From Ectothiorhodospiraceae bacterium WFHF3C12 (GTDB lineage: Bacteria > Pseudomonadota > Gammaproteobacteria > Nitrococcales > Nitrococcaceae): a stretch of 58,651 nt of DNA. The stretch is from positions 1 to 58,651 of the forward strand of contig JACDUA010000022.1 in NCBI GenBank assembly GCA_013519935.1. Direction: 5' to 3'. Below are positions 43,103 to 53,007 of the stretch, in pieces. The notes beneath the pieces were generated by a model that saw nothing but the letters and a program-made list of their open reading frames with translations, was not told the DNA's origin and ran no database searches. A program made the position numbers and the translations under genes. Every line of letters starts with the position of its first letter. Position 1 is the stretch's first letter.

Positions 43103-43130
43103 GCCGGGGCAACTCGCGATTTGCCCCGGC
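43103..43130 (+). terminator. hairpin downstream of the hydroxylase
   Basis: GCCGGGGCAA and TTGCCCCGGC form a perfect 10-bp stem with an 8-nt loop, 5 bp after the stop codon. There is no T run after the stem, so termination efficiency is uncertain. Confidence 0.65.
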
Positions 43131-43138
43131 CCGGCGCG

Positions 43139-43194
43139 TTAGTTGGTTAGCTGGTTAGTTGGGTAACCAGGTAACCAGGTAACCAGGTAACCAA
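43139..43194. repeat. short tandem repeats forming a long imperfect inverted repeat
   Basis: Three copies of TTAGYTGG (43139-43162) are followed by four copies of GGTAACCA (43162-43193). The two repeat units are near reverse complements, so 43143-43157 pairs with 43180-43194 over 15 bp with one mismatch. It lies between convergent genes. It is simple-repeat DNA with slippage potential and may reinforce termination of ilvB from the other side. Confidence 0.7.
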
Positions 43195-43236
43195 AGCGAG
43201 ACTGCGGCATTTCACAACCAATGGCGCAGCCTTTTC

Positions 43237-45084
43237 CTAGAACATCTCCGACGGGTCCAGGTTATCGTCCGTGGGCCGGTCGTAGTCGCGGCTGGGGATG
43301 AAATCGCCGGTGACCATCTGCTTGTAGCCCAGTCCCGGTCCCACCATGGGGTAGACACCGGCATCCGGGTCGATCATCACCTCCAGGAACGCCGGCCCCT
43401 CGAACTCGACGAAGGCCTTGAGGGCTTCGGCCACCTCGTCCGGGTGGCTGATCCGCCGCGCGAACTCGAAGCCGTCGGATTCCGCCGCCTTGATAAAGTC
43501 CTTGCGGTGCAAGGACTTGTCGGAGCCCGAGAAGCGGTCCTCGAAGTACAGCCGCTGCCACTGGCGGACCATGCCGTCGCCATTGTTGTTGAGCAGCAGG
43601 ATCTTCACGGGGAGGTTGTAGGTGGTAACCGTCTCCATTTCCCCCAGGTTCATGCGGATGCTGCCGTCACCGTCCACGTCGATGACCAGCCGGTCCGGGT
43701 TGGCGAACTGCGCGCCCACCGCGGCCGGCAGGCCGAAGCCCATGGTGCCCATGCTGCCGGAGGTCATCCACAGTCGCGGCTCGCGGAAATGCAGGTACTG
43801 TGCGGCCCACATCTGGTGCTGGCCGACGCCCGTGCTGACGATGGCGCGGCCGTCGGTGAGCTCGTTGAGCCGCTCCATGACGTAGTGCGGCTGGATCAGC
43901 TCACTGTCGCGCTCGTAGTTGAGGGCGTACTTCTCCTTCAGAGCGCGGACGTGCTCCAGCCACGGCCCGTTGTCCCTGTTGATGCCCGCCGAGCGGCCAT
44001 GGTCGATGAGCTGGCGCAGGCACTTCCCCGCCTCCCCCACGTGAGCCCAGTCCACCAGCTTCACCTTGCCGATCTCGGCGGCGTCGATGTCGATATGGGC
44101 CACGTGCTCGGCCAGCGGGGCGAACAGCTCCGCCTTGGCGGCGACCCGGTCGTCGAACCGGGCACCGACCGCGATGATGAAATCGCAGTCCTCGACCGCG
44201 TAGTTGGCGTAGGCCGTGCCGTGCATGCCAAGCATGTGCAGGGATAGATCGTCGTGGGTGTCCACCGCGCCGAGCCCCATCACCGTGGTCACCACGGGGA
44301 TGTTGAAGGCCTCGGCGAACTCGCGGAGCTCACCGGCGGCATCACTGTTGATGACACCACCGCCGGCGTAGATCAGGGGCCGGCTGGAATGCTCCAGCAT
44401 CTCGAAGAACTGCTTGCACTTGCGCTCCGAGAGCTTGGCCGCGCGCAGGGATTCCATGCGCTGGCGGTAGCCGCGGATATCCAGCAGCCCCTCGCCCTGG
44501 AACTCGCCAACCCAGTTCTGGACGTCCTTGGGCAGATCCACGACCACCGGACCCGGTCGTCCGGATCGCGCCACCTCGAAGGCCGTCCGGATGGTGGATT
44601 CCAGCTGCTCGGGCTTGGTCACCAGGAAGACGTGCTTGGCGCAGTTGCCCATGATGTTGACGATGGGCGCCTCCTGGAAGGCATCGGTCCCCATGGCGCC
44701 GGTGGCCACCTGGCCGGTGATCAGCACCACCGGAATGGAATCGGCCATGCAGTCGCGGATGGGCGTGACCGTGTTGGTGGCGCCGGGGCCGGACGTCACC
44801 AGGAAGACGCCGACCTTGCCGCTGCTGCGGGCGTAGCCGGCGGCCATGAACCCCGCGCCCTGCTCGTTGGCCGGCACGATCAACGGCATGGGCTCGCCGC
44901 CCTCGGCGCCCCGGTGCTGCTCGTTGTAGCGGAAGATGGCGTCGTAGGTTGGCAGGATGGCACCGCCGCTGTAGCCGAATACGACATCCACCCCCTCGTC
45001 GGCGAGGACCTGTACGACCATGTCGGCCCCGCTCATCTGCTGTCCGGCCAAGGGGTGTGTCTGGGGCTTCAGCTTAGCGCTCAT
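43237..45084 (-). CDS. ilvB: acetolactate synthase, large catalytic subunit
   Basis: 615 residues. A ThDP-dependent enzyme condensing two pyruvates (or pyruvate and 2-ketobutyrate) in branched-chain amino acid synthesis. The activating Glu lies in VPANEQGAGFMAAGYAR; the N-domain has FLVTSGPGATNTVTPIRDCM; the central FAD/regulatory domain has GVINSDAAGELREFAEAF; the ThDP/Mg motif is DVDGDGSIRMNLGE...LLNNNGDGMV. The length is slightly above average. The start MSAKLKP follows GAGAG; the open frame extends 38 codons upstream with no support. No small regulatory subunit (ilvN/ilvH) or ilvC is adjacent, in contrast to the usual operon. Confidence 0.92.
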   Translation of the reverse strand: MSAKLKPQTHPLAGQQMSGADMVVQVLADEGVDVVFGYSGGAILPTYDAIFRYNEQHRGAEGGEPMPLIVPANEQGAGFMAAGYARSSGKVGVFLVTSGPGATNTVTPIRDCMADSIPVVLITGQVATGAMGTDAFQEAPIVNIMGNCAKHVFLVTKPEQLESTIRTAFEVARSGRPGPVVVDLPKDVQNWVGEFQGEGLLDIRGYRQRMESLRAAKLSERKCKQFFEMLEHSSRPLIYAGGGVINSDAAGELREFAEAFNIPVVTTVMGLGAVDTHDDLSLHMLGMHGTAYANYAVEDCDFIIAVGARFDDRVAAKAELFAPLAEHVAHIDIDAAEIGKVKLVDWAHVGEAGKCLRQLIDHGRSAGINRDNGPWLEHVRALKEKYALNYERDSELIQPHYVMERLNELTDGRAIVSTGVGQHQMWAAQYLHFREPRLWMTSGSMGTMGFGLPAAVGAQFANPDRLVIDVDGDGSIRMNLGEMETVTTYNLPVKILLLNNNGDGMVRQWQRLYFEDRFSGSDKSLHRKDFIKAAESDGFEFARRISHPDEVAEALKAFVEFEGPAFLEVMIDPDAGVYPMVGPGLGYKQMVTGDFIPSRDYDRPTDDNLDPSEMF

Positions 45085-45215
45085 CGTATCTCTCGAATTC
45101 GGCTCTCGGTCTCTTGGGATGGGTCCAACGCGCCGGACAGTCCGACCGCGATGGTAACCGTCAATGATACTCACGCGGAGACCGGTTTTGCCACCCATAC
45201 CGCCGAAACAGCCGC

Positions 45216-45953
45216 TTACCCGCTTTCAAGGTAATTCACGAGCTCGGGCAGCACCTCGCCGGCCCGGCCGCGAAGGCTGAAGCTCACTCGTTCCGACAAC
45301 GACGTTGCCTCGGGGTTGATCTCGGCCACCGGCACGCCGTTGCCCAGCGCCTCGTATGGCAGGGAAGCTGCCGGCTGGACGAGGCTCGACGTCCCCACGC
45401 TGAGCACCAGATCAGCACCGCGCACGGCCTGCACCGCGGCCTCCAGGGCGGCCATGGGCAGGCTTTCACCGAACCAGACCACGTCCGGCCGCAGATAGGC
45501 CCCGCACGCCGGACAGGTTGGCGCGGCGCCGGCTGCCGGGGCCGCCCAGTCGGCGACCTCCCTGCGTTCGCGCGAGCACAGGGTCCGCGTAATGTTGCCG
45601 TGGAGCTCGATGACCTCACGGCTACCCGCTCTGGCGTGAAGGCCATCGACGTTCTGGGTGACGATGCGCACGCCGTCGCGCTGCCGCTGCCAGCGCGCCA
45701 GGGCCTGGTGGGCGGCATTGGGCCGGGCACCGGCGATCAGCTCCCGGCGCCACTCGTACCAGGACCAGACGAGCCCCGGGTCCCGTTCGAAGGCCTCGGG
45801 CGTCGCCAGATCCTGGGGATCGTACCGGGCCCAGAGCCCGGTCTGGGCGTCGCGGAAGGTGGGCACGCCACTTTCGGCGGAAATGCCGGCGCCCGTGAGC
45901 ACGACGACGTGCCGGGCGGCAAGGGCGCTGCGAATGAAATCCTGTGGAATCAT
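45216..45953 (-). CDS. cobB: NAD-dependent protein deacylase, sirtuin (CobB type)
   Basis: 245 residues. NAD-binding GAGISAESGVPTFRDAQTGLW, IVTQNVDGLHARAG with catalytic His in VIELHGNITRTLC, and SVGTSSLVQPAASLPYEA. The YxxR pair (SWYEWRREL) that defines desuccinylase/demalonylase class III sirtuins is present. The zinc region has only three Cys in view (LCSRE and CPACG), as in CobB proteins with an incomplete first pair. It removes acyl groups from lysines. It lies 131 bp upstream of ilvB on the same strand and is divergent from serB. Confidence 0.92.
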   Translation of the reverse strand: MIPQDFIRSALAARHVVVLTGAGISAESGVPTFRDAQTGLWARYDPQDLATPEAFERDPGLVWSWYEWRRELIAGARPNAAHQALARWQRQRDGVRIVTQNVDGLHARAGSREVIELHGNITRTLCSRERREVADWAAPAAGAAPTCPACGAYLRPDVVWFGESLPMAALEAAVQAVRGADLVLSVGTSSLVQPAASLPYEALGNGVPVAEINPEATSLSERVSFSLRGRAGEVLPELVNYLESG

Positions 45954-46167
45954 GGGCGACTCGAATGCAACTGCGGCGTCAGCGGGTCAAGGTACCGAAC
46001 ACTGGCCGGCTGGAGCCAGAGCGCGTACGATTGCGCCAACCATGCTGCAGCGCCACAGCGGCTGCACGCTTTTCCCGCATACGGTCGCGCCCGCAACGTC
46101 CCCGGGCAGCCGACCGGCAGGAATACCATCGCAACCGTCGAGATACAGTCAGGAACGCCGATCGCCT

Positions 46168-47382
46168 ATGAGTGAGATCATACTTATCAATGTCTCGGGC
46201 CAGGACAAGCCCGGCCTGACCTCCTCCATCATGGGCATACTCGCCGAATACGACGTTCTGGTCCTGGACATCGGCCAGGCCATGATCCACGACACCCTCT
46301 CTCTGGGCATCCTCGTCAAGCTCCCCGACACGGAGAGCACTTCGCCGGTGCTCAAGGACGTGCTGTTCCACCTCCACCAGCTGGACATGAAGGTGCGCTT
46401 CTCCCCGGTTTCGGAGGCGGAATACGAGAGCTGGGTCCGCGGCGAGGACCAGCCGCGCTACGTCGTGACCATGGTCGGACGCAGCCTGACCGCGACCCAT
46501 ATCTCGCGCATCACCCGCGTCATCACCGACAACGACCTGAATATCGAGGACATCGTGCGGCTCTCCGGGCGCGCGCCCCTGCACGACGGCGGCGAGCACA
46601 ACCGGGCCTGCATCGAGCTGGTACTGCGCGGCCAGCCCATCGACCTGGACGCCATGAAGAAGTCCTTCCTGGACATCGCCCAGGAGCTGGGCATCGACAT
46701 CAGCTTTCAGGAGGACAACCTGTTCCGCCGCAACCGGCGGCTGGTGGTGTTCGACATGGATTCCACGCTCATCCAGCAGGAGGTCATCGACGAGATGGCA
46801 AAGGCGGCCGGGGCCGGCGAGGAGGTCAGCAAGGTCACCGAGGCGGCCATGCGCGGGGAAATCGACTTTCGCCAGAGCCTGCGTCGCCGGGTGGAGGCCC
46901 TGGCCGGCCTGGATGCCGCGGTGCTTGAGGACATCGCCGGGAGGCTGACCCTGACGGAGGGCGCCGAACGGCTGCTGCGTACGCTCAAGACGCTGGGCTA
47001 CCGAACCGCGGTGATCTCCGGCGGGTTCACCTATTTCGGGCGCTACCTCCAGCAAAAGCTGGACCTGGACTATGTCTACGCCAATGAGCTGGAGATCCGC
47101 GACGGCAAGGTGACCGGCGCGGTGGTGGGCGAGATCGTCGACGGCCAGATGAAGGCGCAGCTGCTGCGGCAGATCGCCGAGGAGGAACAGATCACGCTGG
47201 AGCAGGTGATCGCCGTGGGCGACGGCGCCAACGATCTGCCCATGCTGCGCGAGGCGGGTCTGGGCATCGCCTTCCATGCCAAGCCGGTGGTCCAGGAAAG
47301 CGCCCGGCAGGCGATCTCGACCGTAGGGCTGGACGGCATTCTCTACCTGATGGGCCTGAAGGACACGGACACCGCGCATTGA
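46168..47382 (+). CDS. serB: phosphoserine phosphatase with tandem ACT domains
   Basis: 404 residues. It dephosphorylates phosphoserine in serine biosynthesis. Two N-terminal ACT domains (about 1-80 and 90-180; SEIILINVSGQDKPGLTSSI, YVVTMVGRSLTATHISRITR) precede the HAD catalytic domain: motif I VVFDMDSTLIQQEVIDEM, motif II AVISGGFTYF, Lys in the DGQMKAQLL region, motif IV AVGDGANDLPML. The ACT pair suggests amino acid feedback control. The ATG at 46168 is supported by AGGA 13 nt upstream and by the family N-terminus. Confidence 0.95.
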   Translation: MSEIILINVSGQDKPGLTSSIMGILAEYDVLVLDIGQAMIHDTLSLGILVKLPDTESTSPVLKDVLFHLHQLDMKVRFSPVSEAEYESWVRGEDQPRYVVTMVGRSLTATHISRITRVITDNDLNIEDIVRLSGRAPLHDGGEHNRACIELVLRGQPIDLDAMKKSFLDIAQELGIDISFQEDNLFRRNRRLVVFDMDSTLIQQEVIDEMAKAAGAGEEVSKVTEAAMRGEIDFRQSLRRRVEALAGLDAAVLEDIAGRLTLTEGAERLLRTLKTLGYRTAVISGGFTYFGRYLQQKLDLDYVYANELEIRDGKVTGAVVGEIVDGQMKAQLLRQIAEEEQITLEQVIAVGDGANDLPMLREAGLGIAFHAKPVVQESARQAISTVGLDGILYLMGLKDTDTAH

Positions 47383-47527
47383 GGAGGCACGGTGGCAGCG
47401 GTCCCCGGCCGCACCCGATTCCCGCCGCAGGGCGGAATACCGAAGCCTGATCCACCTTCTCCGCCGGGGAGATCCGCACTGGCCCCACCCGGAGCGAGAC
47501 CCGACCGCCCGGGCGCCGCTCCGGGTT

Positions 47528-48331
47528 TCAGGCCACGCCCTGTTCCCGCAGCCAGCTCACGACACGATCGGCCACCCGCTCCCAGCCCGGTTCCAGCATC
47601 GGCAGGTGCGCATGCCCTTCCAGCGCCATGCACTGCGCGCCCTGGACCGCCGCGATTTCGCGAACCATCTCCAGGGGCGAGGTGTGATCGTCGGTGCCGC
47701 CCAGGGCCAGTTTGGGCACGTTGAGCCGGCTCAGATCCGCGACGACGCTGCCGCGCAGGATCTCCACGCCCGCCGCAGCGGACTCCGGCACGAAGCGTTG
47801 CAGAAGCGCCTCCCGGCGCTCCGGCTCCACCCGGTTGAGCACGGCGTCCCGCAACACCCGCCGGCCCGGCTTCAGCGGCTTCTTGCGAATGAGCGCCGGA
47901 ATCGACTTCACCCCGTGCAGCGCCACCCAGATATTGAAGCCAGCGGTCTGATACTTCACGCCGCCCAGCGGCGCCGGACAGATCAGCGCCAGCGCGGCGA
48001 CGTCCCGGCGGGCGGCCACGAGCTGGGCAATGGCGCCGCCCATGGAGTGCCCCATGAGCACGGGCGGGCGATCTAGGTTCTCGATGATTCCTTCCACGTC
48101 GGCGGCGTAGTCAGCCAGGCTGAGCCGGCCGAGATCCAGCTCAGCGGGGCTTGGCGGGTGACCGCGCAGGTTGAGCGCATGGACGTCGTAGCCGGCACCG
48201 GCGAAATGCGGCCCCCATTGCTCCCAGCACCAGGCCCCCGCGCTGGCACCGTGGATCATGACCAGGGGCTGGCCCTCGGCAGCGTACCGGTCCACGACCA
48301 GGCCATTGATCGTTATCTGTTCGCTGGCCAA
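47528..48331 (-). CDS. alpha/beta-fold hydrolase
   Basis: 267 residues. Oxyanion loop PLVMIHGASAGAWCWEQWG, nucleophile GHSMGGAIAQLVAA, acid in LALGGTDDHTSP and His in ALEGHAHLPMLEPGW. It has no signal peptide, so it is cytoplasmic. The general class includes esterases, lipases and dehalogenase-like enzymes; substrate not determinable. The TTG start is preceded by GGGAGGAGGA, a strong ribosome site, which favours it over the longer frame upstream. It lies between serB (convergent, 145 bp gap with nothing seen) and rplS. Confidence 0.85.
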   Translation of the reverse strand: MASEQITINGLVVDRYAAEGQPLVMIHGASAGAWCWEQWGPHFAGAGYDVHALNLRGHPPSPAELDLGRLSLADYAADVEGIIENLDRPPVLMGHSMGGAIAQLVAARRDVAALALICPAPLGGVKYQTAGFNIWVALHGVKSIPALIRKKPLKPGRRVLRDAVLNRVEPERREALLQRFVPESAAAGVEILRGSVVADLSRLNVPKLALGGTDDHTSPLEMVREIAAVQGAQCMALEGHAHLPMLEPGWERVADRVVSWLREQGVA

Positions 48332-48498
48332 TTGTCCTCCTCCCCTTCCAGGATGGGCCCGCTTCGGGCGGGGTCCCGGGGATGATGGGCCGGCGCCCGG
48401 CCTCAGTCCAGTCCGCAAGACGCCGGTTCGGCGACCCGGCCCCGACGATCGGTCCTTCACGCCCTACACCGGGTGCAAGCGGCGTCGCGGGACCGGAC

Positions 48499-48525
48499 AA
48501 AAAAACAGCCGGCATTGCCGGCTGT
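48499..48525 (-). terminator. Rho-independent terminator of the rpsP-rimM-trmD-rplS operon
   Basis: On the minus strand ACAGCCGGC, loop AAT, and GCCGGCTGT are followed directly by a run of seven T residues (48505-48499, the first pairing at the base of the stem). It begins 27 bp after the rplS stop. A textbook intrinsic terminator. Confidence 0.93.
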
Positions 48526-48551
48526 CTTCGGGATATGCAATGGACTGGCGG

Positions 48552-48947
48552 TCAGCCGGCCTTCTCGGCGTTGGCCGCCTTGCGGGCCTTGCTGCTGACC
48601 TTCTCCTTGATGCGCGCGGCCTTGCCCTGACGCTCGCGCAGGAAGTAGAGCTTGGCGCGGCGCACGTCGCCGCGGCGCTTGACCTTCACGCTCTCGATCA
48701 CGGGGCTGTAGAGCTGAAACACGCGCTCGACGCCCTCGCCGTGAGAAACCTTCCGCACCGTGAAGGAGGAGTTCAGGCCACGGTTGCGCTTGGCGATCAC
48801 CACACCCTCGAAGGCCTGGATACGCTCGCGGTTGCCCTCCTTGACCCAGACGTTCACGGTCACCGTGTCACCCGGGGCGAAGTCGTTCGGGCCGCGGTTC
48901 GCGCCCTCCATCTGCTCTCTTTCGATCTGGTCGATGATGTTGCTCAT
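48552..48947 (-). CDS. rplS: 50S ribosomal protein bL19
   Basis: 131 residues. [60 protein letters not shown] and [20 protein letters not shown] identify L19, which sits at the 30S-50S interface. The C-terminus has a short extra tail ([14 protein letters not shown]). It is the last gene of rpsP-rimM-trmD-rplS and begins 12 bp after trmD ends. Confidence 0.97.
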   Translation of the reverse strand: MSNIIDQIEREQMEGANRGPNDFAPGDTVTVNVWVKEGNRERIQAFEGVVIAKRNRGLNSSFTVRKVSHGEGVERVFQLYSPVIESVKVKRRGDVRRAKLYFLRERQGKAARIKEKVSSKARKAANAEKAG

Positions 48948-48959
48948 GGCCTTGTTCCC

Positions 48960-49712
48960 CTACGCTTCCGGTTCGCCTCGATGCTCCCGGATGAATTCGT
49001 CCAACAATCGGCGCTGCAATTCGTCCAGCCGGCGGCCTTCCAGCAGGTCCGGCCGGCGTAACCAGGTACGCCCCAATGCCTGCTTGAGCCGCCAGTGTTC
49101 CACGGCCTGGTGGTTGCCGCCCAGTAAAACCTCGGGCACCGACAGGCCCTCGTATTCCTCCGGCCGCGTGTAGTGCGGACAGTCCAGCAGTCCCGCCGCG
49201 AAGGAATCGCAGGCCGCGGACTGGGCATGTCCCAGCGCGCCGGGAATCAACCGCGTGATGGCGTCCACCAGGATCATGGCGGGCAGCTCACCACCGCTGA
49301 GGACGTAGTCCCCGATCGACCACTCCTCGTCCACCTCGAGGTTCAGCAGCCGCTCGTCGACGCCCTCGTATCGCCCGCAGAGCAGTATCAGCCGCTCCCT
49401 GCCGGCCAGCGCCTCGACACCGTCCTGGTCCAGCTTCCTGCCCTGAGGGCTGAGATAGACCACCGATGCCGGCGTCCGGTGTGCCGATCGCGCCGCCTGA
49501 ATGGCTTCGCGCACCGGCTGCACCTTCATTACCATGCCGGGTCCGCCGCCATACGGCCGGTCGTCCACCGACTGATGCCGGTCGTGGGTGTAGTCCCTGG
49601 GGTTCCAGGTTTCCAGCTCCACCAGACCGGCCTCGTGGGCCCGCCGCGTGACGCCATAGCCCACGACGTCGGCCACCAGCTCCGGGAACAGCGTTACGAC
49701 GTCGAAACGCAT
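48960..49712 (-). CDS. trmD: tRNA (guanine-N1-)-methyltransferase TrmD
   Basis: 250 residues. It methylates G37 of tRNAs with G at 36 and prevents frameshifting. SPOUT-type trefoil knot signatures are [34 protein letters not shown] and [20 protein letters not shown]. The C-terminal helical domain ([20 protein letters not shown]) is present. It follows rimM by 5 bp. Confidence 0.97.
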   Translation of the reverse strand: MRFDVVTLFPELVADVVGYGVTRRAHEAGLVELETWNPRDYTHDRHQSVDDRPYGGGPGMVMKVQPVREAIQAARSAHRTPASVVYLSPQGRKLDQDGVEALAGRERLILLCGRYEGVDERLLNLEVDEEWSIGDYVLSGGELPAMILVDAITRLIPGALGHAQSAACDSFAAGLLDCPHYTRPEEYEGLSVPEVLLGGNHQAVEHWRLKQALGRTWLRRPDLLEGRRLDELQRRLLDEFIREHRGEPEA

Positions 49713-49717
49713 GCGGG

Positions 49718-50230
49718 CTAAAAGTCCGCGTCCCAGTCGACGCGTATCAGGCCGCCATTGATATCCACCTCGGCCACCACGTCGTCCAGAACGAACGGAA
49801 TCAGCCTTTGCCGCTCACCGCGCACGACCATTACGTCGTTCGCGCCGGTGGCGAACAGGTGGTCGACCGTGCCCAGATCCCGGCCTTCCACCGTCTCGAC
49901 CCGGAGACCTTCCAGGTCGATCCAGTAATACTCGCCCTCACCGGGCGGCGGCAGGGCCGATCGCGGCACGGCGATTGCCGCGCCCATCAGGGCCCGTGCC
50001 TGCTCCCGGTCGGTCACCCCGTCCAGGGCGGCGACCAGGCCCTTGCCCTGCCGGCGGCCGGAGACGACCTCATAGCGCTCCCAGCCACCGTCGCGCTGCA
50101 GATGCCAGCGCGGATAATCCAGAATGTTCTCGATCGGGTCGGTGTGCGAATGCACCCGCACCCAGCCGTGCACACCGTAGACGCCGGCCACCGCGCCAAC
50201 GGTCACCAGGCTCTCCGGTGCTTCGGCCAT
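49718..50230 (-). CDS. rimM: ribosome maturation factor RimM
   Basis: 170 residues. The N-terminal RimM barrel ([20 protein letters not shown]) is followed by a PRC-like barrel ([40 protein letters not shown]). It binds S19 and assists 30S assembly. It lies 23 bp after rpsP. Confidence 0.96.
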   Translation of the reverse strand: MAEAPESLVTVGAVAGVYGVHGWVRVHSHTDPIENILDYPRWHLQRDGGWERYEVVSGRRQGKGLVAALDGVTDREQARALMGAAIAVPRSALPPPGEGEYYWIDLEGLRVETVEGRDLGTVDHLFATGANDVMVVRGERQRLIPFVLDDVVAEVDINGGLIRVDWDADF

Positions 50231-50253
50231 GGCGTCGTCCGGACTACGCTACC

Positions 50254-50538
50254 TCAGGCTTCCGCGGCAGCCTGATCAGCGCCAGCCTGATCACCGGCCT
50301 TGCGGGCCGTCTTGATCAGCTTGGCGGCGCTCTCGGACGGCTTGGCGCCGTGGCTGATCCAGTAGTCCACGCGCTCGAGATCCAGCTTCATGGGCACTTC
50401 CTGGCCGCGCGCGACCGGGTTGTAGAAGCCCAGCCGCTCGATGAAACGGCCGTCGCGCGGACTCAGGCGGTCCGTTACGACCACGTGGTAGAACGGGCGC
50501 TTCTTGGCGCCGCCTCTTGCCAGACGAATGGTTACCAT
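50254..50538 (-). CDS. rpsP: 30S ribosomal protein bS16
   Basis: 94 residues. [40 protein letters not shown] and [20 protein letters not shown] are diagnostic. The C-terminal tail is Ala-rich. Start at ATG 50538; the longer open frame is the leader. First gene of its operon, with a promoter about 55 bp upstream. Confidence 0.97.
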   Translation of the reverse strand: MVTIRLARGGAKKRPFYHVVVTDRLSPRDGRFIERLGFYNPVARGQEVPMKLDLERVDYWISHGAKPSESAAKLIKTARKAGDQAGADQAAAEA

Positions 50539-50588
50539 TGCGTCGTCTAACCCCTTGGTTTTCGGTACTGCCCGATATGAAACGCGGC

Positions 50589-50616
50589 ATTGTACCTGAA
50601 AATGCGCGTAAGTGAA
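50589..50616 (-). promoter_or_regulatory. putative promoter of the rpsP operon
   Basis: On the minus strand TTCACT (50616-50611), 16-nt spacer, and TACAAT (50594-50589). The -10 matches 5 of 6; the -35 matches 4 of 6. Start about 45 nt before rpsP. Confidence 0.5.
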
Positions 50617-50678
50617 GACGTTGGCGCCCATCGGATCGCACGGGCACCTGCGGTCCCGCGGCGCCGGCAGGCGATGCC

Positions 50679-52055
50679 TTACATGCCCATGCCGGGCGGC
50701 ATGCCGCCGCCGGGGGGCATCTGGCCGCCGAACTGGCGCATGAGCTTCTTCATGCCGCCCTTCTTGAACTGCTTCATCATCTTCTGCATCTGCTTGTGCT
50801 GTTTCAGCAGCCGGTTGACGTCCTGGACCTGGACGCCGGAGCCCTGAGCGATACGGCGCTTGCGTGAGCCGTTGATCACGTCCGGTTTGCGCCGCTCCAC
50901 GGCGGTCATCGAGTTGATGATGGCGATCTGCCGGCGCACCGACTTCTCATCCATCTGGCCCTTGGCCTGCTCGGCCATCTGGCCCATACCCGGGAGCTTG
51001 TCCATGAGCCCGCCCATGCCGCCGAGCTTGGTGATCTGCTGCATCTGCTCGCGCAGATCGTCCAGATCGAAGCCCTTGCCCTTCTTGAACTTGTCCGCAA
51101 GCTTCTCGGCCTGGTCCTTGTCGACGCTGCGCTCGACCTCCTCGACCAGGCTGAGCACGTCGCCCATGCCGAGTATGCGCGAGGCCACCCGATCGGGATG
51201 GAACGGCTCCAGGGCGTCCGTCTTCTCACCCACACCGAGGAACTTGATCGGCTTGCCGGTAATGTGGCGGATGGACAGCGCGGCGCCGCCCCGGGCGTCG
51301 CCGTCGGTCTTGGTGAGCACGACGCCGGTCAACGGCAGGGCGTCGTTGAAGGCCTTGGCCGTGTTGGCGGCGTCCTGGCCGGTCATGGAATCCACGACGA
51401 ACAGGGTTTCGACGGGCTCGACGGCGGCGTTGAGGCGGCTGACCTCGTCCATCATCGCCTCGTCGACGTGCAGCCGGCCGGCGGTGTCCACCAGCAGCAC
51501 GTCGAAGTGATGGGTCCGGGCGTGATTGACCGCGTTCTCGGCGATCTTCACGGGATCCTCGCCGGAATGGCTGGGGATGAAGGTCACGCCAACCTCTCCG
51601 GCGAGGCGCTCCAGCTGGTCGATGGCCGCGGGCCGATAGACGTCGCAGCTCACGACGGCCACCTTGCGGCTGTCCCGCTCGCGCAGGTAACGGCCGAGCT
51701 TGGCGACACTGGTGGTCTTGCCGGAGCCCTGCAGGCCGGCGACCATGACCACGGCCGGCGGCCGCACCTTCAGGTTCAGACCGTCGTTCTCCTCGCCCAT
51801 GGTGCGGACGAGCTCGTCCTTGACGATTTTCACGAAGGCCTGCCCGGGTGTGAGGCTCTTCATGACCTCCGCGCCCATGGCCCGCTGCTTGACGTCCTCC
51901 ACGAAGGCCTTGACCACGGGCAGCGCCACGTCGGCCTCCAGCAGCGCCATGCGCACCTCGCGCAGGGTGTCCCGGATATTGTCCTCGGTCAGTCGCCCCT
52001 GGCCACGCAGGCGCTTGGCGATGCCCTGTAAACGGTCGTTGAGATTGTCGAACAT
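50679..52055 (-). CDS. ffh: signal recognition particle protein Ffh (SRP54)
   Basis: 458 residues. N domain ([20 protein letters not shown]), G domain with [52 protein letters not shown] and [16 protein letters not shown], then a Met-rich M domain ([35 protein letters not shown]). It binds 4.5S RNA and signal peptides for cotranslational targeting. The open frame extends 58 codons upstream; MFDNL is the family start. Divergent from ypjD, as seen in other gammaproteobacteria. Confidence 0.97.
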   Translation of the reverse strand: MFDNLNDRLQGIAKRLRGQGRLTEDNIRDTLREVRMALLEADVALPVVKAFVEDVKQRAMGAEVMKSLTPGQAFVKIVKDELVRTMGEENDGLNLKVRPPAVVMVAGLQGSGKTTSVAKLGRYLRERDSRKVAVVSCDVYRPAAIDQLERLAGEVGVTFIPSHSGEDPVKIAENAVNHARTHHFDVLLVDTAGRLHVDEAMMDEVSRLNAAVEPVETLFVVDSMTGQDAANTAKAFNDALPLTGVVLTKTDGDARGGAALSIRHITGKPIKFLGVGEKTDALEPFHPDRVASRILGMGDVLSLVEEVERSVDKDQAEKLADKFKKGKGFDLDDLREQMQQITKLGGMGGLMDKLPGMGQMAEQAKGQMDEKSVRRQIAIINSMTAVERRKPDVINGSRKRRIAQGSGVQVQDVNRLLKQHKQMQKMMKQFKKGGMKKLMRQFGGQMPPGGGMPPGMGM

Positions 52056-52203
52056 GCTTCGTCCGCCATCGGTACCTTTCGCAATGACACAGAGGATACC
52101 ATCTACGCCCACCTCACCGGCACGGTCCGCGGTCAGCGGGACTCGAACGGCCCCGCCGTGTATGCGATGATCCGGTGATTCCCCTGACCGACGCTTATTC
52201 CGG

Positions 52204-53007
52204 ATGATCGAAACGACGTTCACCGTCACCGCTGTCGCGCTCTACCTGCTGGCGGGAACGGGCCTGGCGCTGCGGCTTGCCAGGGTCGGCCCGGCCATGG
52301 CCGCGCGAAACCTGTTCCTGGGCCTTGGGGGCCTGGGCGTCCTGGCGCACGCGGTGGTGGTCTACCAGGCAACGTTCAGCGGCGAGCACCTCGATCTGAG
52401 TTTCTTCAATGCCGCGTCACTGATCGCGTGGCTGATGGTGGCGCTCATGCTGCTGACCACGCTGCGCCGGCCGGTGGAGAACCTGGGCATCGCGCTGCTG
52501 CCCATCGCCGCCGTCTGCGTGCTGCTCAGCCGGATCTTCCATGCCGCGCCCGGCGCGCAGCCGGGCTACGCGCCGGGCGTCGACGCCCACATCGTGCTCT
52601 CTATAATCGCCTACAGCATTCTCGGCATCGCCGCCGTACAGGCGGTATTGCTGGCGGTTCAGGACTATCACCTGCGCCATCGCCACCCGGGCGGGTTCAT
52701 ACGGATGCTGCCGCCGCTGCAGACCATGGAGGACCTGCTTTTCCAGATGCTGTGGTGCGGCTTCGCCGCCCTGACGCTGGCATTGCTGACGGGGTTCGTG
52801 TTCCTCGAAGACCTCTTCGCCCAGCACCTGGTCCACAAGACCGTGCTGTCCATCGTGGCGTGGCTCGTCTTCGGTACCCTGCTGTGGGGTCACCGGCAGT
52901 TCGGCTGGCGCGGCCCCAAGGCGATACAGCTGACCCTGGCCGGCTTCGCCTTCCTGATGCTGGCCTACTTCGGCAGCAAGCTGGTCCTGGAGATCATCCT
53001 CCGCTGA
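52204..53007 (+). CDS. ypjD: YpjD/CcsA-like inner membrane protein (cytochrome c assembly family)
   Basis: 267 residues with eight predicted membrane helices. The conserved His in VDAHIVLSIIAYSILGIAAV and TVLSIVAWLVFGTLLWGHRQ are typical of the HemX/CcsA-like group. E. coli YpjD occupies the same position beside ffh and yfjD. The tryptophan-rich WWD heme loop of true CcmF/CcmC proteins is absent, so a heme-transport role is only suggested. The TM5-TM6 loop (LRHRHPGGFIRMLPPLQTME) is conserved-looking. Confidence 0.9.
   Translation: MIETTFTVTAVALYLLAGTGLALRLARVGPAMAARNLFLGLGGLGVLAHAVVVYQATFSGEHLDLSFFNAASLIAWLMVALMLLTTLRRPVENLGIALLPIAAVCVLLSRIFHAAPGAQPGYAPGVDAHIVLSIIAYSILGIAAVQAVLLAVQDYHLRHRHPGGFIRMLPPLQTMEDLLFQMLWCGFAALTLALLTGFVFLEDLFAQHLVHKTVLSIVAWLVFGTLLWGHRQFGWRGPKAIQLTLAGFAFLMLAYFGSKLVLEIILR

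Noticed and set aside
43139-43194. Possible CRISPR-like array
   Set aside because: The units are 8 bp, directly abutting, with no spacers and no cas genes.
47392-47724. 110-codon plus-strand open frame after serB
   Set aside because: Pro/Arg/Ala-rich shadow overlapping the 3' end of the alpha/beta hydrolase gene, no ribosome site.
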